From Bettongia penicillata ogilbyi (lineage: Eukaryota; Chordata; Mammalia; Diprotodontia; Potoroidae), in NCBI GenBank assembly GCA_023548195.1, contig JAJHZJ010000061.1:8597378-8661377 (forward strand): DNA of 64,000 nucleotides. The letters are read 5' to 3'. The translations under genes were made by a program, and so were the position numbers. Each line of letters begins with the position of its first letter. The stretch's first letter is position 1. This document shows, in pieces, positions 34,606 to 45,612 of the stretch. A model generated the notes under the pieces. The model saw only the letters and a list, made by a program, of their open reading frames with translations, searched no databases and was not told the DNA's origin.

Positions 34606-36200
34606 TTTCCATTTCGTTCCATTTTCATTAATGATCTTGTTAAAATTAAAATGTGGCTCAAAAACATGTAAATAAAGAGTTTCATGTATGACTGACTCTT
34701 TCCCTGTTTATATAGCTGAGTACTTTTCTTTTCTTAATGGTTAATAAGTTTAAAATAGGAAATATTAGTTTCTCAGAGAAATATGTCCCCAATTTTTTAA
34801 ATAAAAGTCCATGGAAAAATAATATTTGGCATATAAAAAATCACTTCATTAGCAATTTTAAAACGTTAAGCCCAGATAACTTTTAAAATACATGTAGACA
34901 CATACTTAAGGATGTAGCAAATCTTTTTTAAGCATATATTTGAAAGTAACTTCCGAATACATTTTTCATATTCCCAGTCAGACCATTTAAAATAAATTAT
35001 AAAAGATTAAGTTTGCTAGGGTTATTTTTTTACATTTGGCACATAACAAAATTCCTGGACTGAAGCGGAGCATTGCTCCAACCCTCTCTTCCTAATAATG
35101 TACAGAAGGCCAACATTTTAATATCTCTGAGTTGTCTGGGATTTTGAGCATTTTGTTGAGACCTAGGTTTTTTAGAAATGGTCTGGTTGCTCTGGGCTAC
35201 AGATAAGGGAGAAGCCTCCATTCAAAACCCAGCACTCGTTACATTTATTTGAAGAAAGAGCCCTGAGGAGCTGAGACTCAACTTAAGGAAATGTTAGAAG
35301 TCTTCCTGACTGGGAAGAAAGTCAGGGCCCAGAGGCCATGAGATTGCAGGAGATCTGTTTGAGGACACACGGAGTGATCAAAGGTCCAGGAGACCCTCGC
35401 CATAGGCCAGGATACAGAAGCCAAAGCTAAGCATACAGCACAGTCCAGGGGACAATCTAGGGTGAAGTCAGCTTCTTCCTCTTTGGCCTTCTCTTGATGA
35501 ATGGTTCTCCGGCCTTGGCCAGTCAAGAAGGCAGTCTTGCCTGATAAAAGTTGGTACCTGACCTTTTTTAGGTCAGGAGCCAGAGCCAGAAGGGGCTCCC
35601 TCCTGGGAGGAATCTTGCCTGTCACCTACCCAATCCAGCCCAGTTCGGCAGTAACAGAAGCCTTGGGAGAACATATTTAATAAAATACAAAGCACAAAAT
35701 GACCTAACATTCTGTAAACACTGGCTTCAGGTAATGTGAATGGGGAAAGTAATCTATTAAAAACCCAATCTGTGAGTTTCCATGTCACCAGTGACTTCTA
35801 AAGGACTCCCCACTTTGAGGAGGGATGGGCTAATGAACAGGAGTCCTTAAATTTAGTTGGAGAAGGGGAATGACATTTTTATTCCCCCTGACCTCTAAAT
35901 GACATGTAGCATTTCCTTCAAGGTCATTCTAAGAAGAGGTCCAGATGGGCTTCATCAGACCACCTTACAGGGATCCACGGTGGAAGGGGCTTTAAGGACC
36001 CCTGGTCTACAGGGCGGAAGACCTCGTGATACTGGCTGTAACAGACAAGGCCAGGCAGGATCGGGTTACCGTACTGTTTTTAAAAATACAGCCTTAGATC
36101 CCGTATTTGTGCGCTCTCCCGCCGAAGGTCACGCACTCTCGGCATCACCATCCCTAGTTAGCCTACAAAAGGCACCCAGGGCTGGTGGAGACATCAGTGA
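34606..36200. other. Unassigned sequence leading into a CpG island
   Basis: AT-rich to about 35030, then of balanced composition. Open frames of 60-178 codons at 35030-36435 on both strands overlap one another and resemble no known family. From about 36050 the CpG frequency rises. Confidence 0.45.
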
Positions 36201-36249
36201 GATGATGGGATGGGGAACCCAGGGAGGCAGAATTAAGTCGCCTGTAACG

Positions 36250-37770
36250 TCTTTTAAAGGAAGCTCTGCTCTGCTCGTAAGACAGGGACGCGACAGGGCA
36301 GCGGTCCTTTTCTTCTCGACCCGGACGCGGTCCTTCTGGAGGGGGGCTATCCTCTCGGGCCGGACCTCCGGGACCTCCTCCTGCCTTCCCCCGCCCCCCC
36401 CGGTCACTCCGCTCCACTCACCCGGGCCCTTCTGAAAACCCAATCATGTTTTTCTTTTGTCAAGTCAGGAGCCCACTTCCCCCCCACCCTGTCCCCTCCG
36501 CTTTATGTCCCCAGGTCCGCCGCCACCCCCCACCCCGCCCCCCAGCCCCGCCCAGGGCGCGGGGGCGCTTCTGCTTCCCGGCTGGAGAGAGAAGGCTCCT
36601 CGTCACTTTTCAAAAGTTTATTTCTTTAAAAGACCAACCTCCTCACCTGGAAGTGCCAAGAAGAAGCTGACAGTACCTAACCCAAAGTCCAGTACTCAGT
36701 AACCAAGAAGGAGCGGCTAAGTCCCTTGCCTGCCTTCCTAGTGACCTGGCCCTGCGGACGGGAGCCGGGCTGAGCGTGCGTCGGCCCGCCCAGCCGCTCC
36801 CCGAGCGCCCGCACCGCGCGGCCCGCTTCGCACAGCCGAGCTCGCGCAGCCGAGGGCGGGCCCGGAGCGTCCTGTTTTCTGAGTCTGGGCGAGCGGGGCC
36901 AGACGGCCCGACTCCTCCCTCCCCTCCCCCACGCCCTGCCCCCTCCCTTCCCTCCGGTAGCCCGTGGCTCCGAATTTTTTTTACTGCTCCTCCCTCTCCC
37001 CTCCCCCCCTCCTCCCCTTCCCCGGCCTCCCTGCCCCCTCCCGCTCTGAGCCGTTCCTGCGCGCCTGGCTTTTTGCGTATTTCACCCCCACCGCGGAGGG
37101 CCGGGGCAGCCCAACCTTAGGGGCTGATGAAAAGAGAGCTGGCATTAAGAAACAGATCCGGGAAGTAAACGTACGGGACGGGCCGTCAAGACACACCGAA
37201 CCAAAAAAAGGAACTCCAGGAAGTTGAAAAAACACAACACGCAATACAACAAAACAAAAAAACCAACGACCCTAATCTTATTTTTAATCTTTTTTTTCGT
37301 TTAATTAAAAAAAAGGTTTTGTAGTTTTCCATCCCAAGGCTAGAAACATCAAAGCAAACAGAATTAAAAAAAAACAACTGGGGTGGGGGAATCCTCCCCT
37401 TCAGCCCCCTCCCGGAGAGCGGCCGCGGCCCAGGCAGGCCCTCCCCGGCCGCAGAGGGTGCGCTGCAGCCCTCCAACAAACCGAGTCAGGCCCGACGGGC
37501 CACGTGGGGCCGGCCCTTCTCGGGTTACAAGCGTGCGAGCGCAAAGTTTCCCCGACCAAACCCTCAGCCGCTCCGACAGGCCCCGGCCCTGTCCGGGCCT
37601 CACCCGCGGCGCGTTCGGGGCGCGCCGACAGCAGGGCCGGCCGGGTTACCGACCGCCCCCCAGTGTCGGCCGCGAGCGCGGAGGCTGAGGGCCCTCGCGG
37701 ACGCCGGCCGGTTCAGCCCAGGGAAAACAAATCTGGCTCCGGCTTACTGGGTCAGGGGTCAGGTGTTTGT
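36250..37770. promoter_or_regulatory. CpG island 1, candidate promoter
   Basis: GC- and CpG-rich for about 1.5 kb in an otherwise AT-rich window. The densest parts are 36770-36900 (run of 'gcgcccgcaccgcgcggccc' type) and 37560-37700 ('acccgcggcgcgttcggggc'). An Sp1-like 'gagggcgggcccgg' lies near 36851. 36910-37050 is a long pyrimidine tract (C/T mirror). Many open frames exist on both strands, but this is expected of GC-rich DNA and none resembles a known protein. CpG islands usually mark promoters; the direction cannot be decided here. A 1.24-kb GC-rich tandem array begins 0.6 kb downstream. Confidence 0.75.
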
Positions 37771-37924
37771 GCTGGGGTGTGAGCTGTTATTTCACGGAAG
37801 CTAACGCAGCATTAAAGGAAAAAAACCAACGCTCTCCGCCGAGCCAGATGCCCTCTGACTTGGCTGTCTTAAGTGCCTTACGAAAAACAACCACTTCTTT
37901 ATCCTCATCTTGTACCCAGAGTCC

Positions 37925-37978
37925 CGGAGGTGGGGGGTGGAGGGGGAGGGGTGGGGGGAGGTGGGGGAGGGGCTGTGG
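37925..37978 (+). promoter_or_regulatory. G-run cluster, potential G-quadruplex
   Basis: Contains at least seven runs of four or more G within about 50 bp (ggtggggggtggagggggag and on). It lies between CpG island 1 and the 21-bp minisatellite. Confidence 0.6.
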
Positions 37979-38371
37979 TGAGCCCCACAGCCGCGCCCGC
38001 TGCCCGGGAGGCTCCTTCCTCTGCTCCGCTCTCCACGCACATGGTGACACTCACAGACCTGCCCAGGAAATACTACAAGGGCTTTAGTGAGAGGCCTGAG
38101 AATTCGCCGGATCCCAGTCTCCTGGATAAACTCCCGGGTGCCGTTCTTGTCCCGGACCGAGGCTTTCTTTAGCCTGCGGGAGCCGGCTCCTTTCAGTTGG
38201 AAAACCCCCACCTGTTACCCGGAGGCCCTTTAAGAGAGGGGTGGGTTGTTATTTTTAATGTAGCAGCGGGCGCCTGTGCTTCAGGCTTGGGTCCGCGGGG
38301 TGAGGAAGATTACAGGCTGTCGTTTTGTGACCTTGAGCTAGACTTCATTTCACTTCTGACCCGAGGTTGTG

Positions 38372-39612
38372 CTCCATTGTGAAGTGGAGTGTGGGGCCGG
38401 TGGAGATGGGTGTGGGGCCGGTGGAGATGGGTGTGGGGCCGGTGGAGATGAGTGTGGGCCGGTGGAGATGGGTGTGGGGCCGGTGGAGATGGGTGTGGGG
38501 CCGGTGGAGATGGGTGTGGGGCCGGTGGAGGTGAGTGTGGGCCCGGTGGAGATGAGTGTGGACCCGTGGACATGAGTGTGGGGCCGGTCATAGAGATGGG
38601 TGTGGGGCCGGTGGAGGTGAGTGTGGGACCGGTGGAGATGAGTGTGGACCCGTGGACATGAGTGTGGGGCCGGTGGAGATGGGTGTGGGGCCGGTGGAGA
38701 TGAGTGTGGGGCCGGTGGAGATGAGTGTGGGGCCGGTGGAGATGGGTGTGGGGCCGGTGGAGATGGGTGTGAGGCCGGTGGAGATGGGTGTGGGGCCGGT
38801 GGAGGTGAGTGTGGGGAGGTGAGTGTGGGGTCGGTGGAGATGGGTGTGGGGCCGGTGGAGATGAGTGTGGGGCCGGTGGAGATGGGTGTGGGGCCGGTGG
38901 AGATGGGTGTGGGGCCGGTGGAGATGGGTGTGGGGCCGGTGGACGTGAGTGTGGGGCCGGTGGAGGTGAGTGTGGGGCCGGTGGAGGTGAGTGTGGGGCC
39001 GGTCATAGAGACGAGTGTGGGGCCGGTGGAGATGAGTGTGGGGCCGGTGGAGATGGGTGTGGGGCCGGTGGAGATGGGTGTGGGGCCGGTGGAGGTGAGT
39101 GTGGGGCCGGTGGAGGTGAGTGTGGGGCCGGTCATAGAGATGAGTGTGGGGCCGGTGGAGGTGAGTGTGGGGCCGGTGGAGGTGAGTGTGGGGCCGGTGG
39201 AGGTGAGTGTGGGGCCGGTGGAGATGGGTGTGGGGCCGGTGGAGGTGAGTGTGGGGCCGGTGGAGATGAGTGTGGGGCCGGTGATGAGTGTGGGGCCGGT
39301 GATGAGTGTGGGGCCGGTGGAGGTGAGTGTGGGGCCGGTGGAGGTGAGTGTGGGGCCGGTGGAGGTGAGTGTGGGGCCGGTGATGAGTGTGGGGCCGGTG
39401 GTGATGGGTGTGGGGCCGGTGGAGGTGAGTGTGGGGCCGGTGGAGATGGGTGTGGGGCCGGTGGACATGAGTGTGGGGCCGGTGGAGATGGGTGTGGGGC
39501 CGGTGGAGGTGAGTGTGGGGCCGGTGGAGATGGGTGTGGGGCCGGTGGAGATGAGTGTGGGGCCGGTGGACATGAGTGTGGGGCCGGTCATAGAGACGAG
39601 TGTGGGGCCGGT
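38372..39612 (+). repeat. GC-rich minisatellite, 21-bp unit
   Basis: About 58 tandem copies of a 21-bp unit, basic form 'gtgtggggccggtggagatgg'. Variants change the last bases (gatgag, ggtgag, gacatgag) or carry a 'catagagatg'/'catagagacg' form that recurs at about 38588, 39003, 39131 and 39589; short 'gatgag' deletions occur at about 39282-39306 and 39380. As 21 is a multiple of three, several frames stay open through the array (for example a 413-codon minus-strand frame of GPT.TST heptads, and minus-strand PHTHLHR heptads). These are by-products of the period, not evidence of a protein. Confidence 0.95.
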
Positions 39613-41208
39613 CTGAGATAGAGCGTGGGACCAAATGGAAAGTTGAAGGAGAAAGCCAACAAGACAGACAGTGGGAAGCTAGAACAGGGAGTCTGGGGAT
39701 GAGGCGAGCTCCAGTAGCAAAGTTGGATGGGGCTCATGGGAGAGAGAAAGAACTGTACCTGATGAGGTGTATGGGTGAACCCCAAAATACCGACAGTCCC
39801 GGTCATGCTTGAATGAATTCGACTCAAGCCTTCTTAAAGCCAAAGAAAACAAAGTTCATTAAGGATTCACCTAATTGGGTTGCCTCTTAAGGAGCCTATG
39901 TATTTGTGACGCTTGTATTCACAAGCGGGCCAGATAGAATCCCAGCTAGACAGAGTCTGAGCTGAATTCAATCTGAGCGCCTTCATGGAGGCAAGATGGA
40001 ACCTAAATACCGAAAAGAGTATAGGAGGGATGGGGGGGGGGGGGGTCTGGTAGTCCAGGGTGATGGGAGGAGGGGTTTAGGAAGGGTCTTGAGGAGAAGT
40101 CCAAGAAGGGTCAAAGGCTGGAAACACCTGGAGGCTATCAGGAGATATCAGACAATGGAGGGTTTGGGGGGGAAGCAAGTGGGGCAATCCAGAGATCTTG
40201 ATAGGGGCAGTATGGGAATGGATACAGATCTTGATGGCAACCTGGGGAATGGGGTTTTGATGGGATCAAGGGTGGGGAGTGCCAAGAGACCTGAAATGAT
40301 AATGAAAAGCCCATGGGCTTCCTGAGACTGCCGGAACAAAAAGGAAGATTAGATTTGAGTAAGAAAGCCCAAATTAAGGGGTAAGATTCAAGGAGGCTCC
40401 CAGAGTCTGAACCTCATCATACCCACTACCTTGGCTGGAGGTATATAGCCAAGTTTATGGAACTGGAGGATACAGTTTGGATTTTCTTTTCTAATTTTGG
40501 CCTGGAGACCCAATTTTTTCCAGCAGAAGCAATAGGAGATCAGAAATAAGCATTGTACAGTTGGACAGTGAACAGAAGTGATTTAGTCAGAAATTCTTAC
40601 CAAATGTGTCTGTCCCCTTTATCATCCAACTTGGTACCTAATCCTACCAGTGTTTACAAACTGGGTATATATAGAGGGGTACAGTACAGCTTGGGGTGGG
40701 GCTTGGGGACGGCGCCCAGGGCACCATGGTTCGATTTCTCCCTCTGACACATGGGTAGCAAGGTGTTTGAGCGCTGCCTTCTCTTCACTTAGATCAGACA
40801 CTTTGGTCTGTCCCAAACTTCCCCCACACTCCATCCTCCCCCAAGGCTGTCACAGCACACTCAGAGGTCCCTAGAAAGCTACTAGCTACTTCTCATTGCC
40901 CCCAGGTGAGGCCCTGGGGGTTACAGAAAAGTTAGTGATCTGATATTAATTAAAGCTCCCAATTAATTGCCCTTACCGATTAAAAAAATTTTCTTTTAAA
41001 CAATAATAATAGTCTCTACTCCCTCCAACCTCAATATAAATCTCAGTTGTTTTGTTATGTCCCCCCTGATAGAGATAGTAAGGAAAGCTGGGGAAGGTTT
41101 TTTGTTTATAATTACTTTCCCCTAGATTGCTAAACAATTCCATAAGAGATTTGATTAGATGGTTTCCTTTCATAAGTTCATAGGCTTGAGAGTAAAAAAA
41201 AGACTTTC
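39613..41208. other. Unassigned sequence after the minisatellite
   Basis: No gene recognised. A run of 14 G lies at 40032-40045 and a TATATATA word at 40666-40673. 39780-39870 has a weak LTR-like texture on the minus strand, but I see no termini or primer-binding site. Short open frames overlap on both strands. Confidence 0.4.
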
Positions 41209-41216
41209 AGATGATC

Positions 41217-41726
41217 TAGTTGGTTCTCAAGCTTTTTAGTCCCAGGCAGGACTTATTTACATTCTTAAACATCATTAAGGACCCCAAAGAGTTTTTGTTA
41301 CATCCACTGATTTTTACTGTATTAAAATTTGAAATGGGTAAATTTTTTAAAAATGTTTATTCATTAAAAATAATAAACCCATTACATGTTAACATAAAAT
41401 AGCATGTTTTATTAAAAAATTTTTTTACAAAACAAAAAATAGTAGCATGATATTTTTTACACCTTTTTACAAATCTCTTTAAGTCTGGCTTAATAGACGA
41501 CTGCTGGATTTTCATATCTGCTTCTGTGTCAATCTGTTGCAATCTTATTTTGGTTGAAATATATGAAGAAAATCTGGCCTCACACAGATATATAGTCGGA
41601 AAAGGGAAGCCTATCTTAATGGCAAATAATGTCTTAGTATTATTATGAAAATAGTTTTGACCTTGTGAACTCCGTGAAGCGGTCTTAGTGATCCCCAGGA
41701 GTTCACAGACCACACTTTGAGAATAG
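41217..41726 (+). mobile_element. Two-ended hAT-Charlie element with coding remnant
   Basis: Left end 'agttggttctcaagc', right end 'ccacactttgagaata', inverted relative to each other. The flanks share a 12-bp direct repeat (agatgatctagt at 41209-41220 and 41725-41736), which contains an 8-bp hAT target duplication. The interior has 'ccccaaagagtttttgttac' and 'cattacatgttaacataaaa' as in the copy at 5739. On the minus strand an open frame at 41357-41713 still shows 'FPFPTIYLCEARFSSY' and 'SSIKPDLKRFVK', the C-terminal dimerisation region of hAT transposases. At about 510 bp this is an internally deleted derivative; the catalytic part is absent. Confidence 0.85.
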
Positions 41727-41736
41727 ATGATCTAGT

Positions 41737-41785
41737 CTACTCCCTCATTATAGAAGAGTGGTCACATAACTAGTTAGTGGAAAGT
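41737..41785. repeat. Right part of the repeat split by Charlie
   Basis: 'tctactccctcattatagaa' followed by 'gtcacataactagttagtgg' belongs to the 'catctagtccaaccccctca' repeat class, and the left flank at 41190-41220 fits as its beginning. Confidence 0.5.
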
Positions 41786-41814
41786 ATTCATTGAATATTC
41801 ACATAATATTTATT

Positions 41815-42003
41815 CATGCAGTGTAGATTAGTAGGAAAAAAGCTCAATTCGGAGTCAGAGGACCTTGCTTCAAATCTCTTCTGTGTGACTGTGTGACAAA
41901 CTCTCTGCACCTCAGTTTCCTCATCTGTCAAGTGAGAAAGTTGTACTAGATTATCCCTAAAGTAACTTCCAACCCTAAATCTATGTCCTAGGATTCTATG
42001 ACC
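41815..42003 (+). repeat. MIR-type SINE
   Basis: 'ttcggagtcagaggaccttg', 'ctcagtttcctcatctgtca', 'gtactagattatccctaaag' and 'aaatctatgtcctaggattc'. Confidence 0.8.
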
Positions 42004-42019
42004 AGTGTCAAGGCACTGT

Positions 42020-42310
42020 GCTGTTCTATTGTGGAAAATAGAAGCTGTAGTTTCTGACTTCCTGGATCTTAACACTCATTAGAATAAATAAGACATAGAC
42101 ACAAAAAAACTACATAAAGAAAGGCATACTGAGAAAGTGCCCTTCTGAGTGAGGACACAGAGCTTCACTTCTGATTGTGGGCTATCTGGGAAGGCTTCTT
42201 GAAGAAGGTAGTATCTGACCTGGGCACTGAAGGGAAAGAGGAAAATAGGCAGATGGTTATAGGGAGTATGAAGGGCATTCTGAGAGAAGGAAACAGATGA
42301 GCACAGAGGA
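42020..42310 (+). repeat. Ancient L2-like non-coding repeat
   Basis: 'tgggaaggcttcttgaagaa', 'gtagtatctgacctgggcac' and 'gggcattctgagagaaggaa' are typical of the old 'ggcattccaggcagaggga' mammalian repeat. Confidence 0.55.
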
Positions 42311-42329
42311 AATAGGTACTCACATTTAA

Positions 42330-42575
42330 TAAAAAATTAGCTAATATTTATATAATACTATGTGCCAGGTACTTTGTACTAAGCACTTTTACAATTATTA
42401 CTTCATTTGGTCCTCACAACAACCCTAGGAGGTAGGTACTATTAGCATCTTCATTTACAGATGAAGAAACTGAGGCAAATCGGTTAATTAACTTGCCCAG
42501 GGTCACAGAGCTGGTAAGTGTCACAGGATAGATTTGAACTTAGAGCTTCCTGAGTTCAGGCCCAGCACTCTAAAG
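42330..42575 (-). repeat. MIR SINE, reverse
   Basis: 'atgtgccaggtactttgtac', 'tcctcacaacaaccctagga', 'acagatgaagaaactgaggc' and 'ttgcccagggtcacagagct'. Well preserved. Confidence 0.85.
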
Positions 42576-42579
42576 CATT

Positions 42580-42582
<3 letters not shown>

Positions 42583-42612
<30 letters not shown>
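42583..42612. repeat. (CA)n microsatellite
   Basis: About 15 CA units directly after the MIR head. Confidence 0.9.
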
Positions 42613-42613
<1 letters not shown>

Positions 42614-43511
42614 CAAACTTTCAAGAAGGAAATGACAGGAGTCTGAAAGAGTGGAAGGATTTTAAATGGGGAAAATCAGAGATCACAGTGTTCTATACGT
42701 ATTTTACACCTGTCCTGCACCTAAAGTTCTCTCTAGGAAAATCAGAATTTGACTTTTCTATAAGTCACTACAAGAAAAGGGAAAGGATCCTGCTTCCCTG
42801 CAATGACTCAGTCTTACAAGATGGTGAATATAGGCCAGGCTTTATTTAAGCAGACAAAAATTGTAGATTACCATCAGTCTCCTTCCTTTCCTGGTGAGCC
42901 TTTCTTTCCAAGGGACTGCTATAGTCCTCCCAGACCTAGAGTACTGTCCTGAGAAGACCCCTTAATCTCACCCTAAAAAGAAAGTACCCAAGCAACCTAT
43001 CCATTCCCTTTTCAAGTGAGATTTTTCTAGCAGATCTCTTACTATTTTATTTCAGTCCACCTGTCTTATAACACAAACTACAATGGGATTGAGTCCTCAG
43101 GTCCAGCCAGGACCATTAAAAAAGCTGATTGCCTTATCTTAGACTTGTAAAGCCCCCACAGCTCACAGTACAGGGAGCAACCAGGCCAGGATTTATCCCT
43201 TGGCTATCTCTGTTTTGCTGTTTCTTGGTTTTGCCTCCCACTTGGTCCAGGAAATCCACCACTGCTCAGCCCAGGCTGTTGGCTTAGCTGACAGCTCCCT
43301 GCTGTTCCCTCTCTGTCTTTGTTTGATCCCATACCCACCCTGGGCCACATGCTTCCTTGAAGCACCAGGTTCCCTTAGAGGGGCCAGCATGAATTCCTGG
43401 AGGCACTGTCTAAAGGTGCAAGCTTCCTTTCCTGGGAGCCATGCCTCTCTGTAACCCTTTTCTCTCTGTCTGGTTTCCAAGTGTACACACAAGGTGTTCA
43501 TCAATCAATCA
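42613..43511. other. Unassigned sequence
   Basis: No repeat recognised. Opposing open frames of 84 and 103 codons at 43193-43504 overlap and show no known domain. Confidence 0.45.
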
Positions 43512-43610
43512 TCCTACCTCAGTTTCCTCATCTGTAAAATGAAAAAGTGGAACTTGATTTCCAAGGTCCCTCCTACTTAGAAAGATTGTTTTTGAATGTA
43601 AAATCCTATA
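43512..43610 (+). repeat. MIR 3' part
   Basis: 'acctcagtttcctcatctgt' followed by 'aaaatgaaaaagtggaactt' and 'ccaaggtccctcctact'. Confidence 0.7.
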
Positions 43611-43769
43611 ACTCTCATTATGGTATTAAAGAGACAAAGGGAGGACTCAGAGCCCAGGAAGGCCTCATCCTATCATAGAACTCACTTTGTCAAAGGAATT
43701 TTAACATTTCATTAAGAAAAACATGAAGATTCAAGTGGGTTTTACTAAACATCTCCTGGGTATATTCCC

Positions 43770-43895
43770 CACAGTTGTTAACCACACTGCCTTAGAAATA
43801 AACTGTACATCTCTAGTGCAATTCCCTTTATTTTACAGGTGTGGAATCTGAAGCTTAAAGAAGTTTAGTGCTTGCCTAAAGCCACATTTGATCTT
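43770..43895 (-). repeat. MIR remnant, reverse
   Basis: 'ttattttacaggtgtggaat', 'ctgaagcttaaagaagttta' and 'gtgcttgcctaaagccacat'. Confidence 0.55.
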
Positions 43896-44159
43896 ACACT
43901 GTTCATCATCATCCTCAGACCAAGACAATAGTGTTAGGGCAGTAGTCACAGCGGGCACCTGTGATCAGTTCTCTCTCTTCTATACTCAAATAAGAACAGA
44001 GCCAAATGATATTTACAGCTATGTTAACCAATGGAGTGACAAGGAAAATAAGCTGATATTCTGATCTGTTGACAGAGGATCTCAGAATCATGATGATATT
44101 CATGATGGAATAGACTTGAGAGGTCATCTACCTTCTGCAACCCTTACAAAAATACTTCA

Positions 44160-44525
44160 AATATCTCACAGAATGCAAACAACTCTGAGTTAGAAAGAAC
44201 CTCAGAGGCTATCCAACACCAATAGAAATTCAATCTACAACATTCCTGACTGTGCTCATCCCCTAGAAGACCTTCATAATAGGTAGCCCGCTCATTTCCA
44301 GGCAACACATTCCACTTTTGTGAAATTCTAATAATAGGAAGTTTTTCCTTATATCAAGCCAAAATCTGCTTCTGGAACGTCCATCCTTAACTTCTAGCTG
44401 CTTTTGCCCTCCAGGGCCACACGGAACAAGTCGAATCTCTCTTCCATGGGACAGTCTTTCAAACATTTAACACAGCTATATCATCTCTCCCCTAAGTCCT
44501 TCTTTCCCCAGGCTTATTCTCCCCA
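44160..44525 (+). repeat. L3/CR1 LINE 3' fragment
   Basis: Best L3/CR1 copy in the window: 'aacctcagaggctatccaac', 'aggaagtttttccttatatc', 'agccaaaatctgcttctgga', 'gggccacacggaacaagtc' and 'atcatctctcccctaagtcc'. Confidence 0.75.
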
Positions 44526-44652
44526 GTTGCCCTGGTGATAGGGAGCTGACTCATAACAGATGCCAAAAATATGAATGACAGTTTTGCAGAGAGGGTCAAA
44601 GCACTTTACTGATTAGGCCAACATGTTTACTAGCATACTCAGTGTTCATCAG

Positions 44653-44653
<1 letters not shown>

Positions 44654-44691
<38 letters not shown>
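44654..44691. repeat. (CA)n microsatellite
   Basis: About 19 CA units without interruption. Confidence 0.9.
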
Positions 44692-45024
44692 ATAGCAGTG
44701 ATGCATGGGAGGGCAGTCAGTGTTCCATGAATTCACTGGAAGTACAGTACCAGTGATGTGGATCAAACCACACATGTGCATTCAAATTCTTCTCTAACCA
44801 TGGTTCAATTAATTTCAATCCCAAGCTAAATTCTTTCAGGTCTGGGACCTCTGGACTCGTGATAATTTGTTAACTAATAGAGTTAGATTACAGGTGAGTG
44901 GTCCCTCCCTCCCTCCCCCCTACACCCTTCCACCTCTCAGGGAAATTTATGGGTGGTCCTGGATAAAATTGTAAAGGGCTTGTTATTGTGGGAAGGGATT
45001 TTTAGGCTTCTTCTAGGTCCTTTT

Positions 45025-45612
45025 TTCTTTCTTCTTTTTTATAATTAATTTGTCTTCAGTTTTTAACAATCACTTCCATAAGTTTTAAATTTTTCTCCCC
45101 CTCCCTCCCCATGAGGGCATGCAATCTTATATGAGTTCTACACAAATCTTCTTAATAAACACATTTTCACATTAGTCATGTTGCATAGAAGAATTAAAAA
45201 GAATGGGAGAAACCATGAGAAAAACTGGACCAAAACAAAACATAACACAAGAGAAAATACTCTGCTTCATTTTGCGTTCCAACTCTATAGTTCTTTCTCT
45301 GGATGTGGATGGCATTTTGCATCAAAAGTCCTTTGGAAATGTTTTAGGATCTTGCATTGCTGTGAAGGGCTAAGTCTATCTCAGAAATAGTCCTCAAAAA
45401 CTGTGGTTGTTACTATGTATAATGTTATCCTGGTTCTGCTCATTTCATTCCACATCAGTCTACATAAGTCTTTCCAGGTTTTTCTGAAGTCTGACTGTTC
45501 ATTATTTCTTATAGCACAATAGTATTCTATTACATTCATATACCACAACTTGTTCAGCCATTCCCCAATTGATGGGCATCCCCTCAATTTCCAGTTCTTG
45601 GCCACCACAAAC
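45025..45612 (-). mobile_element. 5'-truncated L1, 3' half of a possible chimera
   Basis: On the minus strand this runs from the ORF2 C-terminus (frame 45381-45608: 'VAKNWKLRGCPSIGEWLNKL', 'NVIEYYCAIRN') through the 3' UTR to a T-rich block at 45019-45040 that is its poly(A). Truncation is sharp at 45612, where L1 copies elsewhere (26650) continue upstream. Immediately beyond that point is the poly(A) of the RPS23 copy in the same orientation. Confidence 0.85.

Noticed and set aside
35899..36435. 178-codon plus-strand frame at the edge of CpG island 1
   Set aside because: Opposing frames of 84 and 104 codons cover the same DNA, and the product has no recognisable domain. GC-driven openness is the simpler account.
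38350..39591. 413-codon minus-strand open frame
   Set aside because: It is produced by a 21-bp tandem repeat that keeps many frames open; there is no start context, domain or independent sign of coding.
39780..39880. Endogenous retroviral LTR on the minus strand
   Set aside because: The 'ttttggggttca' text recalls an LTR/primer-site junction, but it does not match a tRNA primer site and no partner LTR or coding region is seen.
41357..41713. 118-codon minus-strand frame as a domesticated hAT gene
   Set aside because: It lies wholly within an internally deleted Charlie element with inverted ends and target duplication. Only the C-terminal fragment is present, with no sign of a host promoter.
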